From Saccharina japonica (lineage: Eukaryota; Sar; Phaeophyceae; Laminariales; Laminariaceae), in NCBI GenBank assembly GCA_008828725.1, contig MEHQ01000050.1, positions 1 to 64,000 of the forward strand: a DNA stretch of 64,000 nucleotides, read 5' to 3'. The position numbers and the translations under genes were made by a program. Numbering within the stretch: position 1 is the first letter of the stretch; every line of letters begins with the position of its first letter. This document shows positions 33,151 through 45,104 of the stretch, piece by piece. The notes under the pieces were generated by a model. The model saw only the letters and a list, made by a program, of their open reading frames with translations. It had not been told where the DNA came from and ran no database searches.

Positions 33151-33454
33151 GCGACTGTAACACATTTTGAACTGCACCTAAGTTTTCGGAGACGAACCAC
33201 TAGACGAATTACTTGGAATTATTGAGCATTTTCCCTTTGGAACTTCACACCTGCGTTTTTAATACTTGATTGAAGTTTGGGAGCAACTAAATATCATACA
33301 ATAGCTAATATTACGATGAATATCATGTTTATATACAACAGCAAACAAGGATGCAGGTATGCGCGTTACCTACTGTAGCAATATATTCACCAGAATAATG
33401 ATGTACGGCGCTACGGAAATTTCCTCGAGACTCGACTTAGTTTGTACATTTTTT

Positions 33455-33595
33455 GTTTAGTCCATCCCATTTAATATCTTCGCACTTCCGTCTGTCTCCC
33501 TCCCTAGTCGTAACTCAGATCCGGGGTCACAAAGTAGACTCCTCTCCCTCCTTCCCTACCACGGTTCACGCCTTGAATTTTGGCTCAACGTAAAC
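33455..33595 (-). repeat. 220-bp arm repeat, partial copy
   Basis: Contains CCATCCCATTTAATATC, GTCGTAACTCAGATCCGG, GGTCACAAAGTAG and CACGGTTC in the order of the minus-oriented copies. Confidence 0.8.
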
Positions 33596-33799
33596 CATCG
33601 TACGATTATGCCATAATTCATCATCGTGTACGACGTGGAAAAGTTACACTCTCGCTTATGTTTTTTGGCTTCCGCGAAGTGTTGCGTACCGTATTAATAA
33701 TGGAACAGGGAACGCTCTCTAAACCCATAAATCAAATAATATGTATGGAAGAACACGACCTTTGATTCGCACTTTTAATAAAAAAATCCATAGGCCGAG

Positions 33800-34350
33800 A
33801 AGAGTGAACTGTTAGTGTCATTTCACAGTGTTTTGGTGGCTCGATTTGGCGAGAAATTGGTTTGAGGGAGTCGTGTGTTGGTTGGAGCGAAGTCACAGTG
33901 TTTTGGTGGCTCGCTTTGGCGAGATTTTTGTTTGCGGGAGTGGTGTGTTGGCAGGAGCGAAGTCACAGTGTTTTGGTGGCTCGCTTTGGCGAGAAATTGG
34001 TTTGCGGGAGTCGTGAGTTGGTGGGAGCGAAGTCACAGTGCTTTGGTGCCTCGCTTTTGACGAGAAATTGGCCGCATGACAAATTCACAAATTCCAGTAT
34101 TCATTTATGGAGTGGAATACTGCCTTATGTGCGTACAAACACATACAGTACAGCATAGACAGATAGTCCGGGGTCACAGGGCAGGCTGCACAAAGATAGG
34201 CCGGGAAGGGTGAACTGTTAGGGTCATGTCACAGCAGTGTTTTGGTGGCTCGCTTTGGCGAAACATTGGTTTGCGGGAGTCGTGTGTTGGCGGGAGCGAA
34301 GTCACAGTGTTTTGTTGGCTCGCTTTGGCGAGCAAATGGTTTGCGGGACA
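33800..34350. repeat. 70-bp tandem repeat in two blocks
   Basis: CACAGTGTTTTGGTGGCTCG recurs at about 33824, 33894, 33964 and 34034 (changed), then at 34234 and 34303, always 70 bp apart. Each block is led by GAGTGAACTGTTAG or GGGTGAACTGTTAG, so the whole block seems to have been duplicated. Confidence 0.93.
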
Positions 34351-34889
34351 AACTACAGTAGGTTAGTAAGTATCCAATGCAGCAGCAGTAGTACGCAGTG
34401 CATTCATTACGTATACGTACGACGTACCCTCGTTTTTCACACTAGACCAGTGACTCGCTTCGCCCGAAGGCACTTTACAAACGTCGCGCCTGGTGGGGTG
34501 TTTTCGACTCAGCACCAGGAGGTGGTACGCCGGAAGGTTCGAAGACGGCGAAGAACACTCAGCCGAAGACCAACAGAAGTCTAATACGAACAACCACACG
34601 AAGGGTCATAGCAGTCCCACCCACAGCAGTCGCAAGAGAGGAGCAGCGACAGCAGCGAGGCGGCAGCTGCACTAGACGAAGGCGGCAGCTGCTGTAGAAG
34701 CACACACTCGCCGCCGCCGGATACACACACGGCAGACTACGGATAGGATCAAATCGAACGTCACAAAGAAGGGAGTAGTTATACGCAACAGAACACCCAC
34801 CAGACGGAGGTGTGCCCAACTTGGGACAGAGGTAGTGGGTGTGTGGTGTGCGCGGTCCGAGTGGGTGTGTGTGCTGGGGGCGAGAGGAT

Positions 34890-35410
34890 GAATGATGCGA
34901 AACAGCGTTTGCTGGTATCGCTGTTTGAAATTTGGGGTTTATCTTCTAGCAGGCGGCGTTTTTCAGAAGATGATTTCTTTCCGTAGCCCAGGGCACAAAT
35001 AAGTCAAATATTTGTCGGTAAAGCATGGCCCGAAGCCCGAAGCACATGAGGTCTAGGACGAGGAAACATACGAAGGTTCACAGCCCGCACCCACAACAGT
35101 CGTAAGACAGGAGCATGACAGCAGCGAGGCGACAGGATAGTTGTGTGTCCCACGGGGGGCAGAAGTAGTGGGTGAGTCGTGTGCGCGGTTTGAGTGGGAG
35201 TATGTGCCGAGCTGCTTGGTATCGCCTGTATCGCTGTTTGAAAATTGTGGTTTATCTTCTTGTAGGCGGCGTTTTCCAGACGGGGATTTCTTCCGTAGCC
35301 CAGGGCACAAAGAAGTCAAATATTTGTCGGTAAAGCATGGCCTGAAGACCAGGAGGTCAAGCACGAGGAAACATACGAAGGTTAACAGCACACACCCACA
35401 GCAGTAGTAA
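34890..35410. repeat. About 310-bp tandem duplication
   Basis: 34910-35105 and 35220-35410 share TATCGCTGTTTGAAA, GTAGCCCAGGGCACAAA, AAATATTTGTCGGTAAAGCA and GAGGAAACATACGAAGGTT with substitutions. Confidence 0.88.
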
Positions 35411-35640
35411 GTACTACGTGATGAGTGCTGCAGCAGCAGAGACAGGAAGACGACGAGTACAGCTCGCAACGATGTGTTGGAGAGTTTGCAGCAGCAGCAG
35501 CAGAGACAGGAAGACGACGAGTATAGCTCGCAACAGCAGCCTAATGAATGATGTGTTGGAGAGTGTGCAGCAGCAGCAGAGACAGGAAGACGACACGAGT
35601 ACAGCTCGCAACAGCAGCCTAGTGAATGATGTGTCGGAAG
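35410..35640. repeat. CAGCAGCAGAGACAGGAAGACG array
   Basis: The word GAGACAGGAAGACGA recurs at about 35439, 35511 and 35580, embedded in CAG runs. Frames across it give Ser/Gln-rich plus or Cys/Leu-rich minus peptides, not a recognised protein. Confidence 0.85.
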
Positions 35641-35774
35641 CAGTACGAAATCCAGTACCAGGCCTTGGACGCAAATAGCGGTGTAGTGCTGGGTTGGCAC
35701 GGCAGCCAAACAGAGCTTGGATGCAATAGCAGTGTCGGGGGGGGGCGACGCGCCCCCCCCCCCGGGCAGGCGAC

Positions 35775-35953
35775 AGTGTGCGTTCGAAATATATGTACTG
35801 TATTTTTAATAAATCATCAATTTCAAATCCAAACCTTTTGCATGCGCGGGCGAGAAAATCATCAAGCCCCAGCGTTGGTTCTGCCCCATCAGCCTTCAGC
35901 GATATGATCGGTCGATTCATCGGACACAAAAACCACGAGAAAGCATAATCCAA
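35775..35953 (-). other. Short protein-like minus-strand stretch
   Basis: A minus frame from 35953 reads MDYAFSWFLCPMNRPII and LDDFLARACKRFGFEIDDLL before entering low-complexity sequence. The first 55 residues have ordinary protein composition and may be a relic exon inside the TIR element. Too short to classify. Confidence 0.25.
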
Positions 35954-36539
35954 ACCATTGAAAGCCCGTTGCCTAGTCTACCTCCTTCCGTGAAGAGCCT
36001 GCGTATCAGAAGACGCCAAACAAGAGTGTTATTCTACGTCACCCAATGACCCTTCACTTGACGGCACACTACGATTGGTGTTGACCGTTGACCCCTCTAC
36101 CGCAATCTACGAAAATGCTGGTATGTGCGTACTTCCTTCTTCAGCGGGCATGGTGCCTGCCACCCAGAAGGTAGTATCGTGATACTCTGGGACGACAACC
36201 GTCAATGGCTGTTAGCAGAGCTTTGGCCTTGCGGGATGCCTTGGCTGTGCGCTGTGCATCTGTGCATGCACTGATGCACTGCCCATTTTTTATGCCTGAT
36301 GCACTGTGTGACCGCGTGACCGCAAAAACAAAACACAACAAATAACCCCCTTTCCCCCAAATTTGGGAGTTTCAATATAACGGCGTTATTTCCTATGCCT
36401 TTTGTTGTCATTTTGACTTGCCTGGCCGTGCCTGAGAAAAGATAGGCAAGATTGGCACAAAAATCGCGTTCAGACACGCTGTTTTCAGAAACGGTCATTC
36501 AGGCATTATTTCAGGCATTCCTTAAAGGCCTGGGCCTAG

Positions 36540-39485
36540 ATGACCCCGTCGCTTCCCCGGGGAGAGTTCGACCTTACATCAAAACAAAGGGACCGCTTGC
36601 GACCCGGGGTTGATGACTTGGCAGGCTCTTTAGGCCTGTCGTTTGAGGTGTCCATCTTTACATGCGTGATTCTGACGTCTACGATACATACGTAACTACC
36701 CCTTAACTACCCTGTCCTTCACATGTACATGATAAAAATAAAAGGACTTCTTCCCTGTCGGTTATTGTTTTACCACTCACTGTTGCTAGGCACGACTGCT
36801 TGTGGCCACTACTGTAAACACCGACGATATAAATTGTATCCCTATCAAATCTTCCAGGTAACAATATTTACACAGCTCGACATATGAAAACACGCAACAC
36901 CTGCTCTTCTATTATTTTAGTAGTAGATAGTGATGCTATTGATACCTGTGTTATTTTACCACTGCAGGATCAGGTGACAAGCGTGATCAGGAAACGTCCG
37001 CACCACTACCTATAAAAAATTCCTACACTTTTCCAGTCGGACCTCTTCTAAACTTGGCTACTACGTACCGACTACTGATCAGACCTATGGGGGATGACCA
37101 CAACAACAATCGTTTTTTGGTGGTCATCCCCATAGGTCCATAGGCTATATCTGTCCATTTGGTTGTGTGTGATCACACGAATTCACCTGTAAGAATGCAC
37201 GGCTCTACGTAAGATAAAAATCAGCTAGGAAGTTGGTTGGAAATGCTGGATATAGTTAAGTTGTGTATCGAAAAAGCGGTTTAGCGTGAAGACGACACCC
37301 GTCATAAATGTTCAGCGAATAACGCGCCCCACCCCGATGTCGGAATGTAGATAGTTGGGCAGCCCCTGAAAATCACGGCTAGGGCAGTCCTCATGACCCA
37401 TTTGGGAGAGAGAAAGGTGCGTCAGTTGCCACTTATCGTGTCGGTGCGATATCATGAATGCACCCCCACCCACGCAAGGCATCCCCACAACGAGTCTCAG
37501 CCATTATTTACTCCGACTCACCAGGCCGGGGCTGCCTGCCTGCATCTGCTACGTGCGCTTGATCAATAACGGGCCGGCTACTCCTCCGAGCAACCGATCA
37601 GGTAAGCCACTGCCATGACGAAACCGGCGCTATGTGTTTCGCAGAGCGAAACATGTCAATTATGTCGGCGTACTATTCTTTCCGTCTGGATTTCTTTATT
37701 TCCTTCTTGTGTTCATAGTATCCTCTACTGCCTGGTACATGTGTGGATATCATTCGAGTTGTGGACACAAACTGCGCCGATCAAGCAGTTACCACGTATT
37801 GGGTGTTCTGGCGGCGATGTTCAGTTCGTGTGGAGCCTCCGCGTAGCGACCTCGTAATGCATGCGCCCAGTGGTTTTACGTGGTGGGTGGAAAATAATGT
37901 GCACACACTGATATGAGGCCCTAAGACTTGTTGTACAGGCAGAAAGGGAAAAACACGCACTCGTACCATGTACCTATGTCACAGTATGGATGGTATCCCC
38001 GTGTCCCCTTCATTGTTGAGTGTCGTTGTCTGACAGAAACACGCCAAGCGAATGATATTTGCTCCCCGCCTTCCAGACTTCTCTCAGATCAAGCACCAGC
38101 GGTAACATAACAAAGCATCATCAAACCCGGATAGTGTGAGTGACTGAGAGGGTCTTGTCTCAACCTGCCTCGGGTAGTAGGGTTAGCCCCATACCGCATA
38201 GATGTCATCCAGTGCATGACCTGCCCAGGGTAGGAGTGCCTTACTACATTGCGCCGTCGTAATCACGTGAGACTAGGTCGCCCTTGGTTGCTTTGTCTGC
38301 GACCAAGGACCTCGATAGGCTCTGATGGGCAGTCAGAGCGTCTTCGAGTGCCTGACAAAGTACCGCACCTTAGACGCAAATAACTGCCACAAGCTGGTCT
38401 AGACCTGCTGTAGTGTATAACTTGAACCTTGCAGCCTGATTGGAACACCGTTTTTGCCATATAGAAACTGTAAATTGGTATGACGAAGACCTTCAAAAGG
38501 GGACGTTGCTTTTTTCGTTTTCGTTTTTGCGCACATGTAGGTGTTCTCGTACAGACCGGAAAAGGATTTGGCCGATAGCTCCCGAGAAAAGCAAACAATA
38601 AAAAAAACATCCCCTTTCGAACGTCTACACATGAACGTTGTGAATTACGTGTAAAATAAACCAGGCAGTAATTCGCATAAACGATGTGCCACTTACTTGA
38701 GTTTGTATGGGAATCACTTTGTCGACTGTAATACTTGTGAGTAACGACTTAGGAAATGAGAAAGACATCCAGCATCGTGATTCACCTACACCAACGCACC
38801 GACAAAGTATCAGCGTGTGATAGATGTGATGCTATGTAAGATTTAGCCGATTGTCCTCACCGAAAACGAAACAAAACCAGTTTTGAGAGTTTTTTGTGTC
38901 TCGCAAACAATTCGATTTATAAGTAGCAAAAAACAAGAACATGGAAAAAACAAGCGATCAGATTGATCAAGTAATGTACAGAAGCGCACTAACTGGCGCT
39001 TTTCTTCAACTTTTTTTGGGTTAATAAATGGACCCCTTTTTGGTCAAGGGTGAAAACACAGCAGCGTATGCAACTCAAAACGAAGCAGTTTATACACAAT
39101 ACAATGTTAATATCAATTTGATTAGGCCACCTCGATCAATCCGCGCCCCAGATTGAGCATGGTCAGAGGTTGCAAACTGGTGTTTATATTTGAGCCCTTG
39201 TATATATTTTTTATGCATACTACGTTCGGTATATATAACAGCACAAACTAGTTCTCGTATTATCCATTGAGTCATCTACCCGGCACACCAGTAGAGCTGC
39301 TGCATCATATTAAGACTGAAGCGGTCGGGTACAAGCCCACGCTCGCCCGGCCCTCAACCAAGAACAACCCTGCGCTCGACCAGCCGTCAGCCAGGAACTC
39401 TCACTACGGCATCAGCGAGGGACGATGCGGTGGATGTGATAGGTCGCCAAGGGTTTGCCGTAGACGAGATCTGTCTGGCATGTAG
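36540..39485. other. Longest apparently unique spacer
   Basis: 2.9 kb without recognised repeats apart from a hairpin at 37082-37139. No frame has both an ATG and convincing composition. The GC-balanced part at 38130-38640 is the best place for a diverged or non-coding gene, but nothing is supported. Confidence 0.4.
37082..37139. other. Strong hairpin
   Basis: GACCTATGGGGGATGACCAC pairs with GTGGTCATCCCCATAGGTC through about 19 bp with a single bulged G and an 18-nt loop. Isolated in unique sequence; could be a tiny foldback element or an RNA hairpin. Confidence 0.7.
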
Positions 39486-39489
39486 TGTA

Positions 39490-42000
39490 TATGATCTCGT
39501 ATTATTTACAAGGTTCCCGTTCGGGATGTTGGTAACTTGAAATCCCGGGGGTGTCGCAAGTCGAACAGAGATCGCACATGCTTCATAGTTCTCTTTTTTG
39601 AGCAAACGTGGTATATTGTAGACTGCTGTCTTGTTTAAAGGAAAACGTAGTGCGTAGCGACCGCCATTGCTAACGAAAATGTGTCACGAGATGATATCGT
39701 ATCTGAGGTACAGTGGGCTACCGGTGTACATAAACTTTAGTTCGTTGTCCAGGCTCAACGACTTAGTTTGTTTCCGACGTCGATCTATATCTATTTTGTG
39801 TAGGGTTTAAAGTCGATCCCACACTGCTGGTGAGCTGTGTTTTAAAACCGAAGTTTTCTTTTGTTTGTGCCAATCTAAGCTCGTTTTTCTTGACCCATAG
39901 TTTATTAACTGCATGCACCCACTGCTACGAGTATTTGTGTTGAATGGTGATTTGTTATCTCGAGTAGATCCACGAACAACTCGTGAATCGCGACGCCATT
40001 TCGTGTGCCCGAACTTCGAAAATAATGAATTAACTCTAATTCTGGTACGAAATTATATAAAATTGCAAATGCAATCTACTAATAATTATTTTATTGTTTT
40101 GCCCAGATTGCACCCCCGCACCTGAAAATATTAAATATAAAACGTTTTTTTTTGTCTTGCGGTTTGACGCGTAGAAGCACCTACCCAAACACAAATAGTT
40201 TGGAAGAGTGCGGTAAACCAAACCGACCGGTGCATAATGTTTTGTGATTAAAAAAAAGTGAAATCACTATTTGCAACATTTGTTTTGTCGTGGCTACTGC
40301 TGTTTTGTAGTAAATGCGCCTGATAAATGTACTTCGTGTGTACTCCACGCAACCCAACGGTATATTATATCCCAGGACCGGTATAAGGGCATACAGTTAA
40401 CTCTGCTGCGTACACCGATTGTGGACAGCAAGCGGCTCCCCAAAGCATCCGCTGGGCGCTGGCGAGCACGCACTTGGCGGCCTCGAAACCTCGAGGAGGA
40501 GGCGGCACAGCGCAAACAAGAACGAAGAAAAACACCCTGATAATCCGGGCGAGGCCGGGCAGACAACCTGTGAGATTGACATCTCGCCAGCCGGGCCCCA
40601 CTACAGCAGCACATATCACGCAGAGTACATAAAGTATAAGTAGTTCAGTACGAAGACTATACACACAGAGTGGACCTACGAAGAGTACACAATACTGGTA
40701 CAGCAGAAGAAGTGACTGCTGTATACAGAACAGTATCGACAGCATAGCACAGAGCACATACAATAAATAAGCAATACACAACGATTGAGTACACAGAGCA
40801 CACACAGTTATATCTAGTTGTTGTGCTGGACAGCAGAGTGTGCACACAAAAAATAGTACACAACGAGGTATCACGGCTGTTCTACGCTGTACAGATGAGT
40901 ATATGCACAAGATAGTTATGACAGAACTGTCGCCCGCTGAGTCCCGCCCCGGCCCTCTAGGATAAGAGTATTTACTACCTTTTGGGCGGGTACGCTGGTA
41001 CGCGCTTAGCAGCCGAGTACTCGTCTAAGGGTACCCGTCGAACACCTGGGTACCCCGGTGCCCGGGGCCAAATTCTCGGCGAGTATGAAGTATTATCCAT
41101 ACCCGTGACTGGTATTGGCTGTTTTGTTGTTTTCAATCGCTGCTGTACTGCGTGGGTACGTCAAATCACGCATACACAAAGACAAACTGAACACAGCAGT
41201 AGTTCGTAGATGTCGCAATTAGACCTGCTGGATCCCCCCTGCTAGCTGTGTGCTACGGACCCTGCGGACGCAAACAGGACACCACAGCCGTCACAAAGGC
41301 AACAATCTGAACAGCGGCTACTACGTGTTATGCAGCTTCTTACTACTACTGCTGCACCAAAATACTCGTATTCGTACGTATGTAGATTGGCCTATCGTTC
41401 ACGTAGATAGAGAGGTACATCTAATTTGCCTACGCGTACTCGTACTGCTGAAGATAGCTCTCGTAGATCTGTGTCTGTACTCTACGTAGATTCCAAAAAC
41501 GTGTCACCAAATATATAATTTGCGCATGTGATTTTTCAAGCGTCTCCTACAACTGCTACTACTGCTGTACACAGCCCAGACAGAGCAGACGCATGCAACA
41601 TGGTATCAACTACTGCTGCACGACGCTTGATATGTGCCTCGTTCGATGTCGGTGTGGGCCTTCTTTTCTCGTGCGTGGTGCGTGCTTTGCGTGTTCCGTT
41701 CATACGGCGGGTCGAAAACGAAGCATCAAAGTTGATAAAAAACAGTCGTACGGCAGGTTTTCCATAGTACTTGCGAGGCGGTGTCAAGTCGGAACGCCTC
41801 CCCTGAGTTATTTGCCAGACTTTGCGACTTTGAAGGCCCAGAGCACGCCCCACGGGCATTGGCCGGGACCCGCACTTGCGCCGTGCCGTACACGCGGGCC
41901 CCCTGCGTGCCCCGCAGCCGATAGCGCTAGAAAAGACCCGCGGCCGGAGGTGAAAAGTGAAATTGTTCCGGGAAAATGTCTATTTGGTACCTATATACAA
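39490..42000 (-). repeat. 2.5-kb repeat family, copy 2
   Basis: On the minus strand it starts at about 42000 (GGTACCAAATAGAC) and ends at about 39497 (GGGAACCTTGTAAATA). It keeps all blocks, including the middle ones lost in copy 1: a GT-rich block (CTGTGCTATGCTGTCG) and a core with CCTCCTCGAGGTTTCGAGG and GGGGAGCCGCTTGCTGTCC. No transposase or polymerase frame. Confidence 0.9.
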
Positions 42001-45000
42001 GGCTCCCCTTCGGGGAGTGGGGTGTTCCCCGCGGGGTGACGCAAGCTCGCACGTCCCACGGAAAAACCGACCTATCGCCATCCAGCTGTAATTGTAGAAA
42101 GGGGGGTGAACGAATAATCACCTTTCAGCGATTATCGTATAGTAAAACGGTTTTTGCTAACGTACGCATATTTAAATTTATAATAAAATTGGCGTTATAC
42201 CACATAAACAACATGTTATTTTTATCACGAACCGCGATGTCAAATTTTCTTGAGTTCGCGGAAACTTGTCATTCTCATAGTTTGTGAAACAATATCACGA
42301 TCGGCGAAACTGTCAAGTTGTTTTTCGTGACATATTTTGTTCGGTAGATATGGCGGTGTGTACCACAGCGAGCAGTATGTCGTTCTCGTATACGAACAGC
42401 AAACGGCAGAAAAAATACAATCGCATTTCGTCCAGTAAATACAGTACCTAGTATACAGTAGCAGCAAGCAGTACAAAGCAGTAGCAGCGGGCAGTGTAGC
42501 AAGTAACAGCAACACAAGCGGAGCTACTAATTGTAGTATCTACGTACCTACAGCAAGCAGCAGCACCACCAACTAATGCTGCGACACGGCAGCTAACGTT
42601 CAGCAGTAGCAGCAGCACACTTCTGCTTCATTCAGCGCACAGCAAAGCGGTACAGCTACGAGTAGCAGCTGAAGCTACTTAAATACTACTCGTCGTGGTA
42701 AAGCGTACATTTCCCGCCGTCCAAGGGAAATACACACAAGGCTCTTGTGGTGTATTCGTACATCATATAAACATGCATCATTGTGGTATGCCAGAGCGGG
42801 GCCGGTATATAGCGGACGAAAACAAATAGCAGTACGTATGTTGGGGCAGATGGGTACGTACTATAGGTGCAAGAGGTTGTTCCACTACGAAAAATATCCT
42901 ATCCGGTCGCCGGCATCTATGCGTAGCCCTTGTATCATAGCGGCCTAACAAAAGTAGGGAAAAAAGTGGGGGCAGCACAGCAGTAGTCCCCATCCACAGA
43001 CATGACAGGACTCAACCGCGTACCAACCCACCCACCAGAGCATCCACCCACCCACACATCACGTGCTCTAACAGTACAGCAATACAGTACTACGTACTGT
43101 AGGTGGGGAGCTAGTGCTGTTGTATCGTACTGGCGGGCAAAGGTAATACGTAGAAAACAAACCAGGGACAGAGCAGACACGACAGCACTCAACCACGTAC
43201 GAACCCACCCACCCAAACACCCACCAACTCACCCACACACCATGTGCTGCAGCAGCAGTACAGCAGTACGTAAGTGGGGATCAAACCTTCGATCGATCGC
43301 ACAACAGGAGGAGGAGTAAGAGTACTACAGGCCGCAAGCAGCCGAAAGAAGCAGCAGCACTCTGCAGTAGTAGTACTCACTTTGAGTATCGTATTGCGGC
43401 TGCTAGCTGTTGTTTCATGCCTGATACGTATGATATATCGTACTCATCGAGGACGTACTGCAGTGCATACCTTTTACCTGGTATATACGTTGATACGTAC
43501 CAACCTGGCTGGCAATGCTACGACTGTCTGGATATTGACACATACATACACCAAACGGTGCTTACATTTCCGGACAAATTATAACAGACTCCATGAGGTG
43601 AGCTCGTTTTTTTTGTTCAAGCGCGATCATTATGTTCAGCAGCACCACGATGCCCCACCTAACAGACCATACCGCCGCACTACAGCAGAGCGAGAGCAAG
43701 AAGCAGCACCACTCGGTAGCATAACACCACTACGAGCGTGGCACTGCTGCTGCTGTGGTTGTATCTGTTGCAGAGGACGCATGATACGGACCAGGTATAC
43801 CTGGTACCTGCGAGGTACTACTGTACACTTGCCAATATGCTCGGAAATATTACGAACGTTTGGATCTGAAAACAAATACGAAACGTTTCATACATTTTCG
43901 GACAAATTGGTACGGAAAAAAACTCGGTGCGGTCAGACCGCTCGTTTCGTAGTAGGCACACCTCATGCAGCAGCATGCTCGTGGCCCCCTGTCATAACCA
44001 TACGCCTGCGCAACGTCAGGGATGCTGTCGCGTCGCTGGTGTTGCTGCATGCGTGCAGATAGATGTTCGATGCCGCTCGATGTGCACGTCGGTGTGCCCT
44101 TCTTTGTGTTGATGCCGACGCGGCAAAATCACCTTTCAAAATCTGCCGCCGAGACCGGGTTTCACGTTGCCCTGCTCGGCTCGACCGAGTGGGACGGGGT
44201 ACCCCGTAAAACCGACTCTATTTTTTCGGCTTCGCGAGCGCCCCGCGCGGGCCACGGGCCCCGGGCGAGGGCGAGGCCCGGGGGGCGCGCTCCCCGGTCG
44301 ATCCCCCGGCCGCCGACCCGAGCGACGGCGAGATCGGCCGCGAGGGCCGAGCGCGAAAACGCGCCGCCGGGCGAAAAAATCACAATTATACTTTGTTATA
44401 TATATTTACCACGCCAGGTATACTCGTACCGCTGTTTGTTGCTCCTGTGAGCCTGTGTCTTGCCATGCTCGGTATCTGGATGCCGTCGCTGCTCGCGTGG
44501 CGCGCAGAGGCGGCACGTGCTGTGGACGATGGTGGGGGTAACTCGATTCTAACTTTTTATCTGTACGAGTGAGTGCGATCGGGCTACGTCTTACCTTCAG
44601 ATCCTCTATTAATAATATACTGATGTATATATAGTGCATACTACCCAGGTACTACCTGGTATGCAGTTTATTTTTCAAAGCAACAGCTGTGAAATCGAGA
44701 GTTTCGTCGAAACTCGTTTCTGCTATTAATAGCTGAGTGTGTTACTTCGATCGCGCGTACTTACGGTTTTATATGTCAATATATGTGTGGTACCTCGTCG
44801 TTAGTGGTCTCCGTATCACAACGTTTTTTTTTTTTTGTCAAGGACTTACAGAAGAAACTAAACCTGCCTGCAAGACTTCAAAAATGAAGTCATAAACAGA
44901 CGAGTCAAAAGGCGTCCATTTATGAACCTAATAATATAAAGCAGACGAAGTGGCCTAAATAGCAGCTGCTAAATAGCAGGATATCATACATATATTTATT

Positions 45001-45104
45001 GTTAAAATTCGTCAGCGTTCATGTAATATGACCAAAAATGTTTTTAGTGGGTTTCTGGCCCAGGCCAGCTCGAAGCCTAGACGAAAAACATTATTTCATA
45101 TGAT
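42001..45104. other. Spacer between the inverted 2.5-kb repeats
   Basis: CAGTAG- and AGCAGCAG-rich sequence with a 185-190 bp tandem duplication (about 42995-43110 and 43180-43295, both with ACCCACCCACC and GTACAGCAGTA words) and a weak duplication of TTTCGGACAAATT (43570, 43900). A 262-codon plus frame from 43274 starts at GTG and lacks motifs. No gene supported. Confidence 0.5.
44140..44385. other. Abrupt GC-rich segment
   Basis: About 240 bp of very GC- and CpG-rich sequence (CGCGCGGGCCACGGGCCCC) bounded by AT-rich DNA (TTATATATATTTACC). Open frames on both strands are Arg/Ala/Gly/Pro-rich and look compositional. Block A of the 2.5-kb repeat has a similar but unrelated GC spike. Confidence 0.6.

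Larger units (their letters stand above)
32787..36539. mobile_element. hAT-like TIR element, 3753 bp, non-autonomous
   Basis: The left end CTAGGCCCAGGCCTTTAAGG is perfectly repeated inverted at the right end (20 bp). Subterminal regions on both sides are crowded with AGGCA and TGCCTGAAA words, as in hAT elements. If the element starts AGGCCC, the flanking octamers GGATTACT and AGATGACC match at five of eight places, a possible decayed 8-bp target duplication. No transposase frame is seen; the interior is tandem repeats. The class is inference; the inverted ends are directly visible. Confidence 0.6.

Noticed and set aside
43274-44062. 262-codon plus frame
   Set aside because: Starts at GTG, passes through CAG/CTG runs and local duplications, is Cys/Arg/His-rich in patches and has no recognisable domain.
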